NCBI GenBank assembly: GCA_017165825.1
Contig: CM029370.1
Location: 29,715,046-29,779,045 of the forward strand
DNA: 64,000 bases
DNA from: Hepsetus odoe
Lineage: Eukaryota > Chordata > Actinopteri > Characiformes > Hepsetidae
Direction of reading: 5' to 3'
Numbering within the stretch: position 1 is the first letter of the stretch; the number at the start of each line of letters is the position of its first letter. Below are positions 34,908 through 45,938 of this stretch, piece after piece. The notes below the pieces were generated by a model. It made no database searches. It worked only from the letters and a program-made list of their open reading frames with translations, and had not been told where the DNA came from. The position numbers and the translations under genes were made by a program.

Positions 34908-37900
34908 ATGGCAAACGGCACGGCGGTGGTGATGCGGCTGCTGGCTTCGGCCTACGCCGTGGCTGAGAAGGCGGGGACGATAGTGAGGAGAGTCCTCCAC
35001 AGTGGAGATCTGGGAATCGTCCAAAAGGTGAGAGGGGGGTCAACCAGAATCATGTAACATAAAAAAAAAGTTCTTCTTCTTTCGGCTGCTCCCGTTTAGG
35101 GGTCGCCACAGCAGATCCGCTGTTTCCATTTCTTCCTGTCCTCTGCATCTTCCTCTTTCAAATTGACCACCTTCATGTCCTCTCTCACCACATCCCTCTT
35201 CTCCTCTTTCTCGGCAGCTCCATCTTCAACATCCTCCTCCTGATATACTCCTCGTCTCTCCTCTGGACACGTCCAAACCAACGCAGCCTTGCTTCTCTAA
35301 CTTTGTCTCCAAAACGTCCAACCTGATCTGTCCCTCTAATATACTCATTTCTAATCCTGTCCAACCTCGTCACACCCAACGAACATCTCAGCATCTTTAA
35401 TTCTGACACCTCCAGCTCCGCCTCCCGTCTTTACATCACTGTCTCCAATCCGTATAGCATAGCTGGTCTCACTACTGTCCTGTAAACCTTCCCTTTTACT
35501 CTCGCTGGCCCCTGTCTGTCACAGAGCAAACGTAAACACCATTGATTCATAGTTTTCATGCGATGTCACATCCTTAAAGGACCGCCCACCAAGAGGGAAC
35601 AACGAACCGCTCTTCTTCTGTCCTCCATGTGTTTTATGGTGTTGTTTCTCCAGAGTAATGGATGGTGGTTGTTCAGAATCACTCAGAAGGTTCATTTCGT
35701 ATATTGATCTTATTCATCTCTCTGCTTTCTTTTTCCTCTGTGATTTCAGACAGGAGTTAATGACCTGCAGACATTGGCTGACCGGCTTGTTCAGCAGAGT
35801 ATCTGCACTTCTCTCTCAAACAGTTTCCCCAAAATCACCATCATTGGGGAGGAGGTACGTAGCCTGAAATCATGAAGTCCACCTTACTAATATTGTGTCC
35901 CACCTAAACATCTTGACATGCATCAGTCCCCCTGAAGGTGAGCCGCAGAACCTCTGTAAGTTGGGTCCATGAATGGGATTAGTTTGTCCCATAGAGGATG
36001 GATGGAGGTGAAATTGTGGAATTTTGAGGAACACCTTGAACATTCGGTTCCTCAGTTGGTTCCTGAACAGTGTTTCAGTGTAAGGGAGTGTTGTCTGGCT
36101 GAAAGAGGACACTGCCATTAGGGAACCATGAAGGGGGAACTTGGTGTGCTGGAACATTTGTGTCAACGTCCTGCACATGAGTGCAGGATCCAAGGTCCCA
36201 ACAGATCATTGTCCAGAGCGTCACACTGCCTCCACCAGATTCCCATAGTGCATCCTGGTGTCTCTTCCCAAGGTGAAGACACAAATTGACGTCCACGAGA
36301 TGGAAAAAAGAACGAGATCCATAAGAACCAGCCTACCTTCTTCCATCGCTCCATGGTCCAGTTCTGATGTCTACTCTAGGAGCTTTAAGTGGTGGACAGG
36401 GGTCACATTCGCAATTATTAGGAAAAGTTTGAGCAACCCTGGTCAACATACATATTTGAAAATTTTCTATTTATTTGTTGAAAATTTAGGAAACAAATAG
36501 ACTCAAACGTACGCCATAAAACTAAAGAATTTTCATTGTTAATAAACTCGCCGATCTTGTAATCAAGGGGTTGGAGGTGGGAGTTTCTATTCATTCAGAT
36601 CATCGTAGCAATGTTGATACACTTTCCACTCGTGCAGGATCTGCCCTCGGAGGCAGTAGAGGAGGACCTGATTGAAACCGGTCAGTATGAGGCGATCTTA
36701 CAAAAGCCGTGTCCGGAGGAGTTCTCCTGTGTAAAGGAAGAGGAGGTAAAACGGTGCTGAGTAAAACGAAATGCACGCATAAGATAACTACCATTAATTA
36801 TTGCTTTTGTTAATTTAAAAGATTGTTTGAATCTTTCAGCTCGTGGTCTGGGTCGATCCTCTAGATGGCACCAAAGAGTACACTGAAGGTAAGAGAACCA
36901 AAGTGAATAACACACCTGAACTTACCTGACCGTCGCAGACCTCATCCCAGTCTTTTTTTCTGGTTTGGTTCATTTGTCAGATAAATTCACAACATACTGG
37001 AATGAATTTGTCCTAAAGAGGACGTTTGCGTCCTCCCACTTCCTGTAACTTCCTGCGTCCTGTAACACCCACTTTGCCAGTGCGTCCCAATTACTCAAAC
37101 AAAATATCTCCATCATAACTTAATAAATAAAAGCACATTACAGATAAACAGAATCCAGATTATTTCCTAAATTATAATAATCATATTAAGAAAGAAAGAT
37201 AAGAAGTCTAAAGATAAGGTTCTAGATAAAGTGGTTCCACTCAGCGTTCAGCATCGGAAGTAAACGAATCACCTGATGATCTGGAATCATCTGCTTCTTC
37301 ACTGCTTCCATGTCTTAAGTTAGATGCTTTGTTCTGCTTGAAGGTTCAGACGTAGATCACTGTGTGGATTAGCAACCTGAACTATCAAACTGCTCAGGTA
37401 CAGGGCTGGACTGAACATGAGAGACAACAACACTGTCCTTCAGGAAGATGGAGAACTGCTCAGATGCAGAGACTGGACTGAACATGAGGGAACAACAACC
37501 TGCTGTCCTTCAGGAAGATCTGGAGAACTGTAGTACAGAGACTGGACTGAACATGAGAGACAACAACACTGTCCTTCAGGAAGATCTGGAGAACTGCTCA
37601 GGTTCCAGAACTGGACTGAAAATGAGAGACAACAACACTGTCCTTCAGGAAGATCTGGAGAACTGCTCAGGTATTTTGAACTGGACTGAACATGAGAACA
37701 ACAACACTGTCCTTCAGGGAAGATCTGGAGAACTGCTCCAGGTACAGAGACTGGACTGAACATGAGAGACAACAACACTGTCCTTCAGGAAGATCTGGAG
37801 AACTGCTCAGGTACAGAGACTGGACTGAACGAGAACAACAACACTGTCCTTCAGGAAGATCTGGAGGAACTGCTCCGGAGTACAGAGACTGGACTGAACA

Positions 37901-40900
37901 TGAGAGACAACAACACTGTCCTTCAGGAAGATCTGGAGAGAACTGCTCAGGGTACAGAGACTGGACTGAACATGAGAACAACTGTCCTTCAGGAAGATCT
38001 GGAGAACTGCTCAGGTGCAGAGACTGGACTGAACGCGAGAACAAGCAACATACTGTCTTCAGGAGAGGAATCTGGAGAACTGCTCAGGTACAGAGACTGG
38101 ACTGAACATGAGGAGACAACAACACTGTCCTTCAGGAAGATCTGGAGAACTGCTCAGGTACAGAGACTGGACTGAACATGAGAGACAACAACACTGTCCT
38201 TGGGAGAGATCTGGAGAACTGCTCAGGTACAGAGACTGGACTGAACATGAGAGACAACAACACTGTCCTTCAGGAGGATCTGGGAAGACTGTTCCTCAAC
38301 ATGTCTGTAGGAAGAATTGAGGGGCTCAAGACTTTTGCGCAGTGCTAAATATATTTATAAATAAAATATTGGAAATCAGGATCAGCCTATTAATCCATAA
38401 TCAGTGTATCCCAAATATTTTCAATGATTTTAAACTCAGATGCATTAAAATATTGCACAAAATGTAAAACGGATTGTAGAACAGGTTTAAAGTGAATGAT
38501 GAAGGAATTTTGTTCACACTTTTCTCCAAATTTCTCCTTTAATCACCTGAACGTTGGGTTTGTGTTCAGTGGTGAAGCTGCTTTGGCTCATTGCACTAAT
38601 CGTCCCCACTGGTGTCTTTTAATTCACCTGCTCTGCCACATTGTCCTGCCCAAAAAGTGTCTCTTGCACCGTGTCGCTCTGATTCTGAGTTTTTTTTCAC
38701 TGCTTGACCTCCATCTGTCTTACTCACCTGCTACTGTCCTGCAGTGGTCCACTGTCCCTCCCTTTTCTCCATCTCTCTCTGTCTCTGCTGTAGCTGCGAG
38801 GTTACTGGACAGCCCAGTGGTGGTTCAGAAGCCGCTCCTGGCCCGCTCAGCTCCGACCCGTACGGTGACCGAGGGAGAGCAATACGCTAATCTCCACTTC
38901 TTAATAAAACCAGATCTCATAGCAGTCTGTCTTTAAGTGACGGTTCAGCCAAAGCTCACACCTAAACCAAGTTGTTCTTGCACATGAAGTTTGCTCATTT
39001 GGTCTTGCGATCGCAACCATCCGGTGTTTAAGCCGCTAATCCTAACGAGGGAGGAAGGGCTGCTGGAGTCTGTGCTCACAGGAGTGGTACTCTGGTCCTC
39101 AGCCCATCCCAGTGCAGTGAATGGGGCTTTTCCACTGGTACCAGGACCCGAGCCGTACCTGAGCCTCACTGCAGAGAGACATTTTTCCCCAAACAAAGCG
39201 TATCCAAATTGGAACGGTGCTGCTTGCTTCATTAGTGTGTGAAGGTCCCACCCAATATGGAGCCATGTGAAACTGAAATGCTTCACTCTCATCTGATTGG
39301 TCAAAATATGGAAACGGGTGGAAAGTGGCATCTTTTTGTTGTTGTTGTTTTGGATTTGAGGTTTGGGTCACTGTGTCCCACAAACTCAGTAACAACGTCA
39401 TAGCTGGTCTAGTGTTTAAGGTCTGATTCCCAGACCTGAAGGTTGTCCAGAGGGTCCCTTAATCAAGGTACCGTCCCCATCACTGCTCTGTGGGTGCTGG
39501 ATATTACGACATCATCGCTGCAACAATACGTTACCTGGCCGACCCTAAAGGAAACAAAGTGGGCACAAAGCTGGGAACCAGCCAGATGCGGCTGGGTTCC
39601 TGGTGTCGGTGAAAAAAAGGCCCGAAACAAGTCTTGAAAGCTAGTTTTCCAGCTCTTAGAATTGTGCATTACAGCTTTATCCCTCTAAGCTGCCTCGTCC
39701 AGCGATCCCGAACAGACTTGCTTGTGCGGTTTCTGATGTTGTAGGACTCACTGTTGTCAACAAGCGTGGAGTAAAGTACGTCACCATGGTGAGAAAAACA
39801 GCAGCAGTAGGTTCTGAAGTCCATCCTCACACAACAGTGCGTCACTCAGCGTCAGAAACCACACAATCAAATCAGTTAGGATTTTCTGATCACCTTCATG
39901 CAGTCGGGGTGTGATGTTTTACACCTGAAAGTCAAGCGAACATTATTGTCCATTCTGCCCAACGTCCAGGACACAGAGAGGATCGAAAAGCAGTTAGGTT
40001 AGATTTTGGTGTAAATACAAACAACAAACTTTCACCAATTACTTCTTAAAAAGGAAAAATCTAAATCAGGTAAAGATAAACAGAAAAAAGAAAGTAAATG
40101 TGTTAAACTGGGGATCTGTTGCGATAAAGAAACTGATAAAGGCAATTATGTTATTTATAGGATGTATATAGTATATTAGCCACATTATATAAAGGTTATG
40201 ATAAAATAGCAGCGTTAAGTACTGAAAGCAGTGTTATATAATGGATGTCAACCTAAATTACGTATCGATATATTAATATGATAAACATATATGAATATAA
40301 CAGCAGCATTATATAATAGATGTAATATAATATCAGCACTAACCTTTAAGTCGAGCGGAAAACTTAAGCAAACGTCCCACCAGAACTGTCCTACATTTGG
40401 AGCAAAATCTAAAAAGAAGTGTGAACGTGATGTTTGGCTGAACTTTCACGCTTTCTGTGTTTCTGAATGTTGTTGAAAGTACTTCGGTGAAGACGTTGAG
40501 CTCTTTATCTCACCGAGCCGTTGGCTGTGTCTGATCTCAGGACTCCTGGATCACGTGACCGTGCTAATCGGCATTGCTTACAGAGGAACGGCCATCGCTG
40601 GAGTCATCAATCAGCCCTTCTACAACTATCAGGTCAGACTGCTGCACGGCAGGTTTACAGGTTCCAAAGCTGAATTTAAAACCAGGCCGAGCTCTAAATC
40701 TTCCAGAGCCAATACCTGAGATGACGGATATGAAAAAAATCAATGTTTTGATATGAATTTCATCAGAACATCTGGAACACGCTGCACTAAATCCAGTAAA
40801 ACTGGACTAAATCTGCTGTATTGTTACCGAAACATGCAGATGAGCGGTGTTCTTAAATTGTTGACCGTTTCAGAATTAGAAAAGAATAATGTCCTGTAAT

Positions 40901-42814
40901 TTATCAATAAATGACATAAGACTACAGTTTCATTTATCTTTTTAAGCCCCTAATTTTCTATTTTTTTTTCCCAGAGAATCAAAGCAAAAGTGCTGTTTTA
41001 TTTCCATCACACTGTTTGATCTTTGTCAGATTGACGATTAAATTAAATAAATGTTTTGGTGCTGCAGTGTCTTAAAAAAACAGAAAGAAACTGAAAGTTC
41101 TCGTCATTGTGAAACACGCACAGCACACCGTGAACCACAACGAAATTCATCCTCTTCATTTAACCTACACACACCTGGGGAGCAGCGATGGGGACTGTAC
41201 CTTGCTCAAAGGTACCTCTGGGCAACCTACTCGTCAGGGATTCGAACCCATGACTTTCTGGCTCTGGGGCCTAGTTCCTAACCACTAGGCCAAGACTTCC
41301 CCACAAAATCCAAGTCTAGATAAAGATGTTCCCAGCATCAGCAGTAAACGAATCTCTGGAATCATCTGCTCCTGGTTCTTCACTGCTTCATGTCTTAAGT
41401 TAGACGCTTTGTTCTGCTTGAAGGTTCAGACGTAGATCACTGTGTGGATTAACCAACACAGAACTATCAAACTGCTCAGGTACAGAGACTGGACTGAACA
41501 TGAGAGACAACAACACTGTCCTTCAGGAAGATCTGGAGAACTGTTCCTCAACAGTGCATTAAAAATGAAATGGGGCTTGTGCACAGGATTGTACACTATA
41601 AATATTCGGAAGTTGTTTGGTTGGTAATGGTTCTGAACTGAAATGTGTTCTCCATTTCTCGCCAGGTGGGTGCCGACGCCACTCTTGGAAGGACACTTTG
41701 GGGAATTTTGGGTCTGGGGGCTTTCGGGTTCCAGCTCCAGGATGTGCCAGAAGGGAAGCGGATCATCACCACCACGCGCTCGCACAGCAACAAACTCGTG
41801 ACGGACACTGTCCAAGCCATGGAGCCTCATGATGTGATCAGAGTGGGAGGAGCTGGGAATAAGGTGGGCGCTGAACTTTGTTGGGAATCAGAGAGGTCAG
41901 AAAACAAACCGTTGTTCTTCGTTTACATTTCTTCATTTTTTCAGCTACAGTGCAGGAAGAGCTTTAACTGAACGTAAAGTTAAATAAGCTCGATTAACGC
42001 TTTCAGATCATCCAGCTGGTGGAGGGCAAAGCCTCGGCCTACGTGTTCGCCAGCCCAGGCTGTAAGAAATGGGACACTTGTGCCCCCGAGGCCATCCTGC
42101 ATGCCGTCGGCGGTGAGACACCCTTTCCATCTTTTTTAAATGGGCAGTATCTCTTTTCCTGAAGAGATTGATGAATAGGTAACCCACCAAATAAAAAAAA
42201 TAATAATAATAATGGAAAACAGTGGGATGATGATGGATCTGCAAACATAAGCCAAACAAATGTCCTTTATTAAATCCATCACCCAGATGTGTGTATACAG
42301 CAAGTGAACACACAGTGAACCACAACCAAACACATCGTCCAGCAGGGGGCATTTCCAGCACCCGGGAAGCAGTGATGGGGACGGTAGGCTCAAGGGTGCC
42401 TCAGGGCAACCTACTGGCCTGGGATTCAAACCTGTGACCTTCCGATCCCAGGGCCTCGTCCCCAAACACTCGATCACCGCTGCCCCAGGGAGGCTGTATG
42501 ATTTGGTTCTTTCAGTGACAGGACTCGTTTGTCTAGAAGATGCTTGTTTTCTCAGTCACTCATTTTTTGAGTCGCTTGTCCTGATTAGAGTCGCGGGTGG
42601 TGCTGGAGTCTATCCCAGCTCTCACAGGGGGAAAGGTGGGGACACTCCTCACAGGGAAGAATAAAGAGGTTTCAAATCAGTGCAGTTTCAATATCTACAT
42701 TCTGAAGTTTTATTTTCACGTTTAGAGAAAATAAGAAAGTGAAAGTGACTATCATTGTGAACTACAGCACAGCTCACAGTGAGACACAACATAATCACAC
42801 CCCTGCTTTTCACC

Positions 42815-42845
<31 letters not shown>

Positions 42846-43426
42846 CGGCCAGCAGGGGGCAGCTATTAAAAGCACTCGGGGAGCAGTGATGGGGACGGTA
42901 CCTTACTCAAGGGGGCATCAGGGCAACCTACGGGTCTGGGATTCAAACCTGCGACCTTCTGATCCTGGGGCCTCGTCCCTGAACACTAGGGCACCGCTGT
43001 CCTGTGACTACTTGTTGGCAAGTTTACAAAAAAATGTATGACCTTGGAGTAGAAATAGCAGGTGGACAAAACAGTGCATCATTTATTTTATGAATAATTT
43101 TAATAAATAAATATTTTAATGATCAAGAATGGGTGCCACAGTCAAAAGTTCTCTAAAAAAAAAAAAGCTTACTGTTGTGTGCGTGTATAATTAAATGCTC
43201 AGAACTACGTATGTTTATCATTAAAAAGTCATTTTTTCAAACCTGTAGTTTTTGTATTTGTTCATATCCTGCAGGGAAGCTGACGGACATGCACGGGAAG
43301 CCGTACCGCTACCACGCTGACGTGAAGCACATGAACTCGGCCGGGGTCCTGGCGACTCTGAGGAACCACCAGTACTACACCAGCCGAGTGCCGCCGGCCG
43401 TCCTGCAGGCTCTTCCTTCAGACTGA
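34908..43426 (+). CDS. bpnt1: 3'(2'),5'-bisphosphate nucleotidase 1
   Basis: Lithium-sensitive, magnesium-dependent phosphatase that removes the 3'-phosphate from PAP, the by-product of sulfotransferases, giving AMP; cytosolic. Coding exons: 34908-35027, 35750-35854, 36638-36745, 36840-36888, 40541-40632, 41666-41863, 42007-42112, 43275-43426. They total 930 nt (309 aa; remembered human length 308), and all borders are GT-AG. Signatures of the inositol monophosphatase fold are NDLQTLADR, ITIIGEE (metal-binding Glu), WVDPLDGTKEY (metal-binding Asp residues), VGGAGNK and CKKWDTCAPEAIL (third Asp). The start MANGTAVVMRLLASAYAVAE matches the family N-terminus. The 3.6-kb intron 36889-40540 holds the large minisatellite element. 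Identity is very secure. Confidence 0.96.
35066..35530 (-). mobile_element. Non-LTR retrotransposon fragment (3' end)
   Basis: Minus-strand frames read RIRNEYIRGTDQVGRFGDKV, RLRWFGRVQRRDEEYI and KMELPRKRRRG. The 3' end GGGGTCGCCACAGCAGATCC (as read on plus) abuts the AAGTTCTTCTTCTT run near 35070. It lies in bpnt1 intron 2, antisense to the gene. Confidence 0.78.
35876..36365 (-). mobile_element. Decayed Tc1/mariner-type transposase
   Basis: Minus-strand frames read RGRQFVSSPWEETPG, then SGGGSVTLWTMICWDLGS, then SVLFQPDNTPLH. These line up with the GGGSVMVWG and QQDNAPxH blocks around the second catalytic Asp of Tc1-like DDE transposases. Several frameshifts and stops are present. It appears unrelated to the Tc1-like ends at 10107 or 31551. 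It lies in the bpnt1 intron between exons 35854 and 36638. Confidence 0.6.
37195..38348 (+). mobile_element. Dispersed element with internal 69-bp minisatellite (copy 1, about 13 units)
   Basis: The left flank (TTCTAGATAAAGTGGTTCC, GCTTTGTTCTGCTTGAAGG, CAGACGTAGATCACTGTGTG) and the first repeat unit match the copies at 41307 and 57818. The unit is about 69 bases: GAGACAACAACACTGTCCTT, CAGGAAGATCTGGAGAACTG, CTCAGGTACAGAGACTGGAC, TGAACATGA. Thirteen TGGACTGAA marks occur between 37404 and 38240. The right end, CTCAAGACTTTTGCGCAGTG, resembles an inverted copy of the left terminus seen at 57818. It lies in a bpnt1 intron. Confidence 0.72.
37395..38300. repeat. 69-bp minisatellite, 13 units
   Basis: The unit length is a multiple of three and free of stops in several frames. 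This produces long open frames on both strands with peptides such as LQEDLENCSGTETGLNMRDN. They are repeat artefacts, not genes. Units carry small indels. Confidence 0.85.
38349..39397. other. bpnt1 intron, no recognisable gene
   Basis: Unique-looking sequence. An open frame at 38496-38936 has no recognisable domain and no splice context. A segment near 39100-39260 resembles the unclassified dispersed repeat noted at 44880. Confidence 0.45.
39398..39506 (+). mobile_element. Degenerate SINE head (family S)
   Basis: GCTGGTCTAGTGTTTAAGG (box A), GTCTGATTCCCAGACC (box B) and ATCAAGGTACCGTCCCCATC. The 3' half is missing. Confidence 0.6.
39507..40540. other. bpnt1 intron, no recognisable element
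   Basis: A/T-rich from about 40000. I see no exon between 36888 and 40541: the flanking exons join in phase as TEGLLDHVTVLIG. Nothing else was recognised. Confidence 0.5.
41078..41302 (-). mobile_element. tRNA-derived SINE (family S)
   Basis: From GAAACTGAAAGTTCTCGTCA to CACTAGGCCAAGACTTCCCC. The box B complement is GGGATTCGAACCCATGAC. It lies in a bpnt1 intron. Confidence 0.82.
41307..41553 (+). mobile_element. Dispersed element with internal 69-bp unit (copy 2, one unit)
   Basis: The left flank AAGTCTAGATAAAGATGTTCC and the CAGACGTAGATCACTGTGTG block are followed by a single unit (CTCAGGTACAGAGACTGGAC to GGAGAACTGTTCCTCAACA). The same flanks carry 13 units at 37195 and three at 57818. It lies in the bpnt1 intron between exons 40632 and 41666. 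Confidence 0.72.
42290..42487 (-). mobile_element. tRNA-derived SINE (family S), shortened
   Basis: Contains ACACAGTGAACCACAACCAA, TCCAGCAGGGGGCATTTCCA and the head complement ending CGATCACCGCTGCCCC. It lies in the last bpnt1 intron. Confidence 0.8.
42735..43004 (-). mobile_element. tRNA-derived SINE (family S) with (CA)n expansion
   Basis: Starts AAGTGAAAGTGACTATCATT and contains a CACACA run at about 42822-42845, followed by GGCCAGCAGGGGGCAGCTAT. It ends with the head complement near ACTAGGGCACCGCTGTCC. It lies in the last bpnt1 intron. Confidence 0.82.
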
Positions 43427-43823
43427 CGTCGCTCGGTCGGACTTTAGGGACCCGCGTGCCTTCGGTCTGGAGCCGCTTTGTGTGGAATCATGATTTAGTT
43501 TAAGAATTCACATGTAATGAACTTCAGAAGGCTTTAAAGTGAAGAAGACTGTGATTAATGTGTTTAATTCTCCATCAGAACCCCATCACGTTTACGGTGC
43601 TTTAAATTCTGTCTGAATCGGGCATCAGCAGACATGTCCCACACCCACGCGCCTCCTCTGAAACGTTTCAGGACCAAGTTTATACTGTAAACCATCGCTG
43701 ATCACTTTAGGGCCACTTTTAGATCACAGCCATGCTCGAAGTGGATGCACAAGCTCAGATGCTTAAACACTAGACCAGCTTGTATTCAGTCGATGATCGA
43801 GATGAACGTTTTTTAAAGGACCT

Positions 43824-43829
43824 AATAAA
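43824..43829 (+). terminator. bpnt1: bpnt1 polyadenylation signal
   Basis: AATAAA about 400 bases after the bpnt1 stop codon, followed by a GT-rich stretch (GTGATGTAACAGCCTGTCTC). It is the only canonical signal found in the 3' region. Confidence 0.7.
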
Positions 43830-44075
43830 CAGTGATGTAACAGCCTGTCTCTTCCTCTGATTACAGAAATGTGGTCCAAATGATTTTTATTCAAAAGGGA
43901 GAAATGAGACGTACGGTATTGAGCAAATCGGACGAGCCTTGGGTGCCGTTTTCAGTTCTAAACCCTGAGCCCAGAGCTCACGGGGTGGGAGGTCTCAGAG
44001 GCCGCAAGGCGACCGGTTCTGTTCCTTCACAGCCAACAAAGAGGACCAGGACAGGAGACTGACATCACTTTTCCA

Positions 44076-44081
44076 TTTATT
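44076..44081 (-). terminator. ppp1cb: Possible ppp1cb polyadenylation signal
   Basis: TTTATT on plus (AATAAA on minus), about 1.86 kb after the ppp1cb stop codon. The 3' UTR would then run 45938 to about 44060. With the bpnt1 signal at 43824, the two genes converge within about 250 bases. Inference only. Confidence 0.5.
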
Positions 44082-45938
44082 CCATTCAAAGAGTTTGAAA
44101 CAAACTTGTACAAATCGCAGTAGTGAATTTAAAACACAACCATTTCCTGACTTTGGGATAACAGTCCAAAGAAAAAGCACACTGAACTGCAAAACCGAAA
44201 CCGGTCCTGTTTATTAACCACAGCAATTCAAAATGAACCAGTTTCTACCCCGACCAGACCACAACGAGAGCACACTGTTAGAGTTTCTCTCTAACCAAAT
44301 AAAAAGTACATCCAGGCCGTGTAACGATAAAAGGGAGAGAGTTCAGGTCAGGTGGCAGTTTTGAAGAGCAGCGTAAGGCAGAATTACTCACGAGGCTTCT
44401 ACGTTCACCAAACGCAGGGACGACGCGGCCGAGGACGCAAGCTTACACTGCACGGTTTCACTTTATTTCTCCGAAACGTTCGCCTGCATGTGCGTGTTAA
44501 CTGCCCCGCGGCGTTCGGGTTTCCGTATTTTTCTACTTTTTGAGTAGATTTCCCGTCTGAAGCTGCTGGATTAATCAAAGCAGCTGGTTAGAAGGTTTGG
44601 ACGGTGTTCCTTTAATCCGTCGTTCTGCACGGACCTCAACGCTGCACCGGTCCTCGGTGCGGCTCGGACAGTTGTGCTGTTGGACTGGTTGTGTTTCCAT
44701 CCGAAGCTGCTCGTGCAGGACCGAAGCTTGAGGCTGAGAATAGTCTCTGGCCCAGTTTTTTTTTTTTCCTAGCTGCTGTTCGTGAGGCTGGACGAGGCTT
44801 TACAGAACGCCGGTGAAAAAAAAAATAATAATCCACCCACGGAGAACCTGCAGTCTAGTGTTTTTGAGATTTTTTAAAACGATGCACCTCTGAACCTGCC
44901 CTTTTTCACTAACGGAGAACTGCTTCACCAAAAATAAACTGGTTCAGGAAGTCCGTTCCAGCAGGAACCATGGCATAGTTAGTGGGAATGTTCTCGCCTT
45001 CTGTGTAGCTTCTCCGTGATGTGATCCTTGATGTGGGCTGATTCACCAGACAGCACCAAGGTTTAAAAAAAAACCTTGGTTCCCTGTTGGTGGAAAAGGG
45101 CCATAAGGTGCACCTCACTGGTCCTCAGGGAGCCAGATGTTCCATAGAAGATGGAGAACTGGGTGAGACATTAGTTTGCACCAGAATAAGCAGGAATAAA
45201 AGGCAAAACTTTTTTTTTTTTTTACCGACGGCCCACCAAGAAGGTCCAACCTCACAGCAGCAGCTGTGAACAGAACACTATCCATCATGACCGTTCGCTT
45301 GGACACCAGGCGACACCCCTGCTGCACCCCGTCACTGAAACGAACGTGTTTTTACAAAAGCTGGTGAAGAAACCTTGTTAAATGTGCAACTGCAGCGAGT
45401 TATTGGAGGTCGTTCACGTCTCTTCCTCAAAGGAGGATTGTTCGCTGACGAATGCGAGTGGAAAAGCGTTTGAGTTCTGCGTACAGAACCTTATTGTCTC
45501 AAACGTACATTCTTTTGTCTGAAATGAAAAGCTTATTTTTCAGGTCCAGTGCAGGACATTGTCTCGGGGTACGGGACTGGAGGATTATATACAAAAAAAA
45601 ACTTCCTAAAAAACTTCAGAGATGCCCTCATGGGCAGGTCGTCGTCATGTTCTCTTTTCTGGCTTCTCACCCACCGAACACGTAAGCTTCTGATTTAATG
45701 ACCCGTGTTGCAGGGCCTGTGTTTTAACGCGGAACGGGCTGAGAAACAAGCGTGGATGTACTGCAGAACCACAGTCGTTTACTGAACAGCGATCATCAAC
45801 AGAAACAACAAACGAGCAAAGAAAGTTCACAGCAATAAAGAAAAAGAAGTATATACATGTGGAGCAGAGGCTGATGATTAAAGGGCCTGTCCTAGATGAC
45901 ACGTGAAGAAGTTCGGCACCGGGCACCAGAGAGCCAGC
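44080..45938 (-). other. ppp1cb: Probable ppp1cb 3' UTR
   Basis: Non-coding stretch between the ppp1cb stop and its likely poly(A) signal. The open frames here have no recognisable product. A segment at about 44880-45110 (AAAATAAACTGGTTCAGGAA, GTTGGTGGAAAAGGGCCAT) resembles others at 47380-47480 and 50890-51090 and is probably an unclassified dispersed repeat. Confidence 0.5.

Noticed and set aside
37440..38320. Long open frames on both strands with 23-residue repeats
   Set aside because: They arise from the 69-bp minisatellite, whose unit is a multiple of three and stop-free; no splice context or domain, and the same unit lies in copies elsewhere.
38496..38936. 146-residue plus-strand frame as an unknown gene
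   Set aside because: No recognisable domain, low-complexity composition, inside a bpnt1 intron, no supporting promoter or splice sites.
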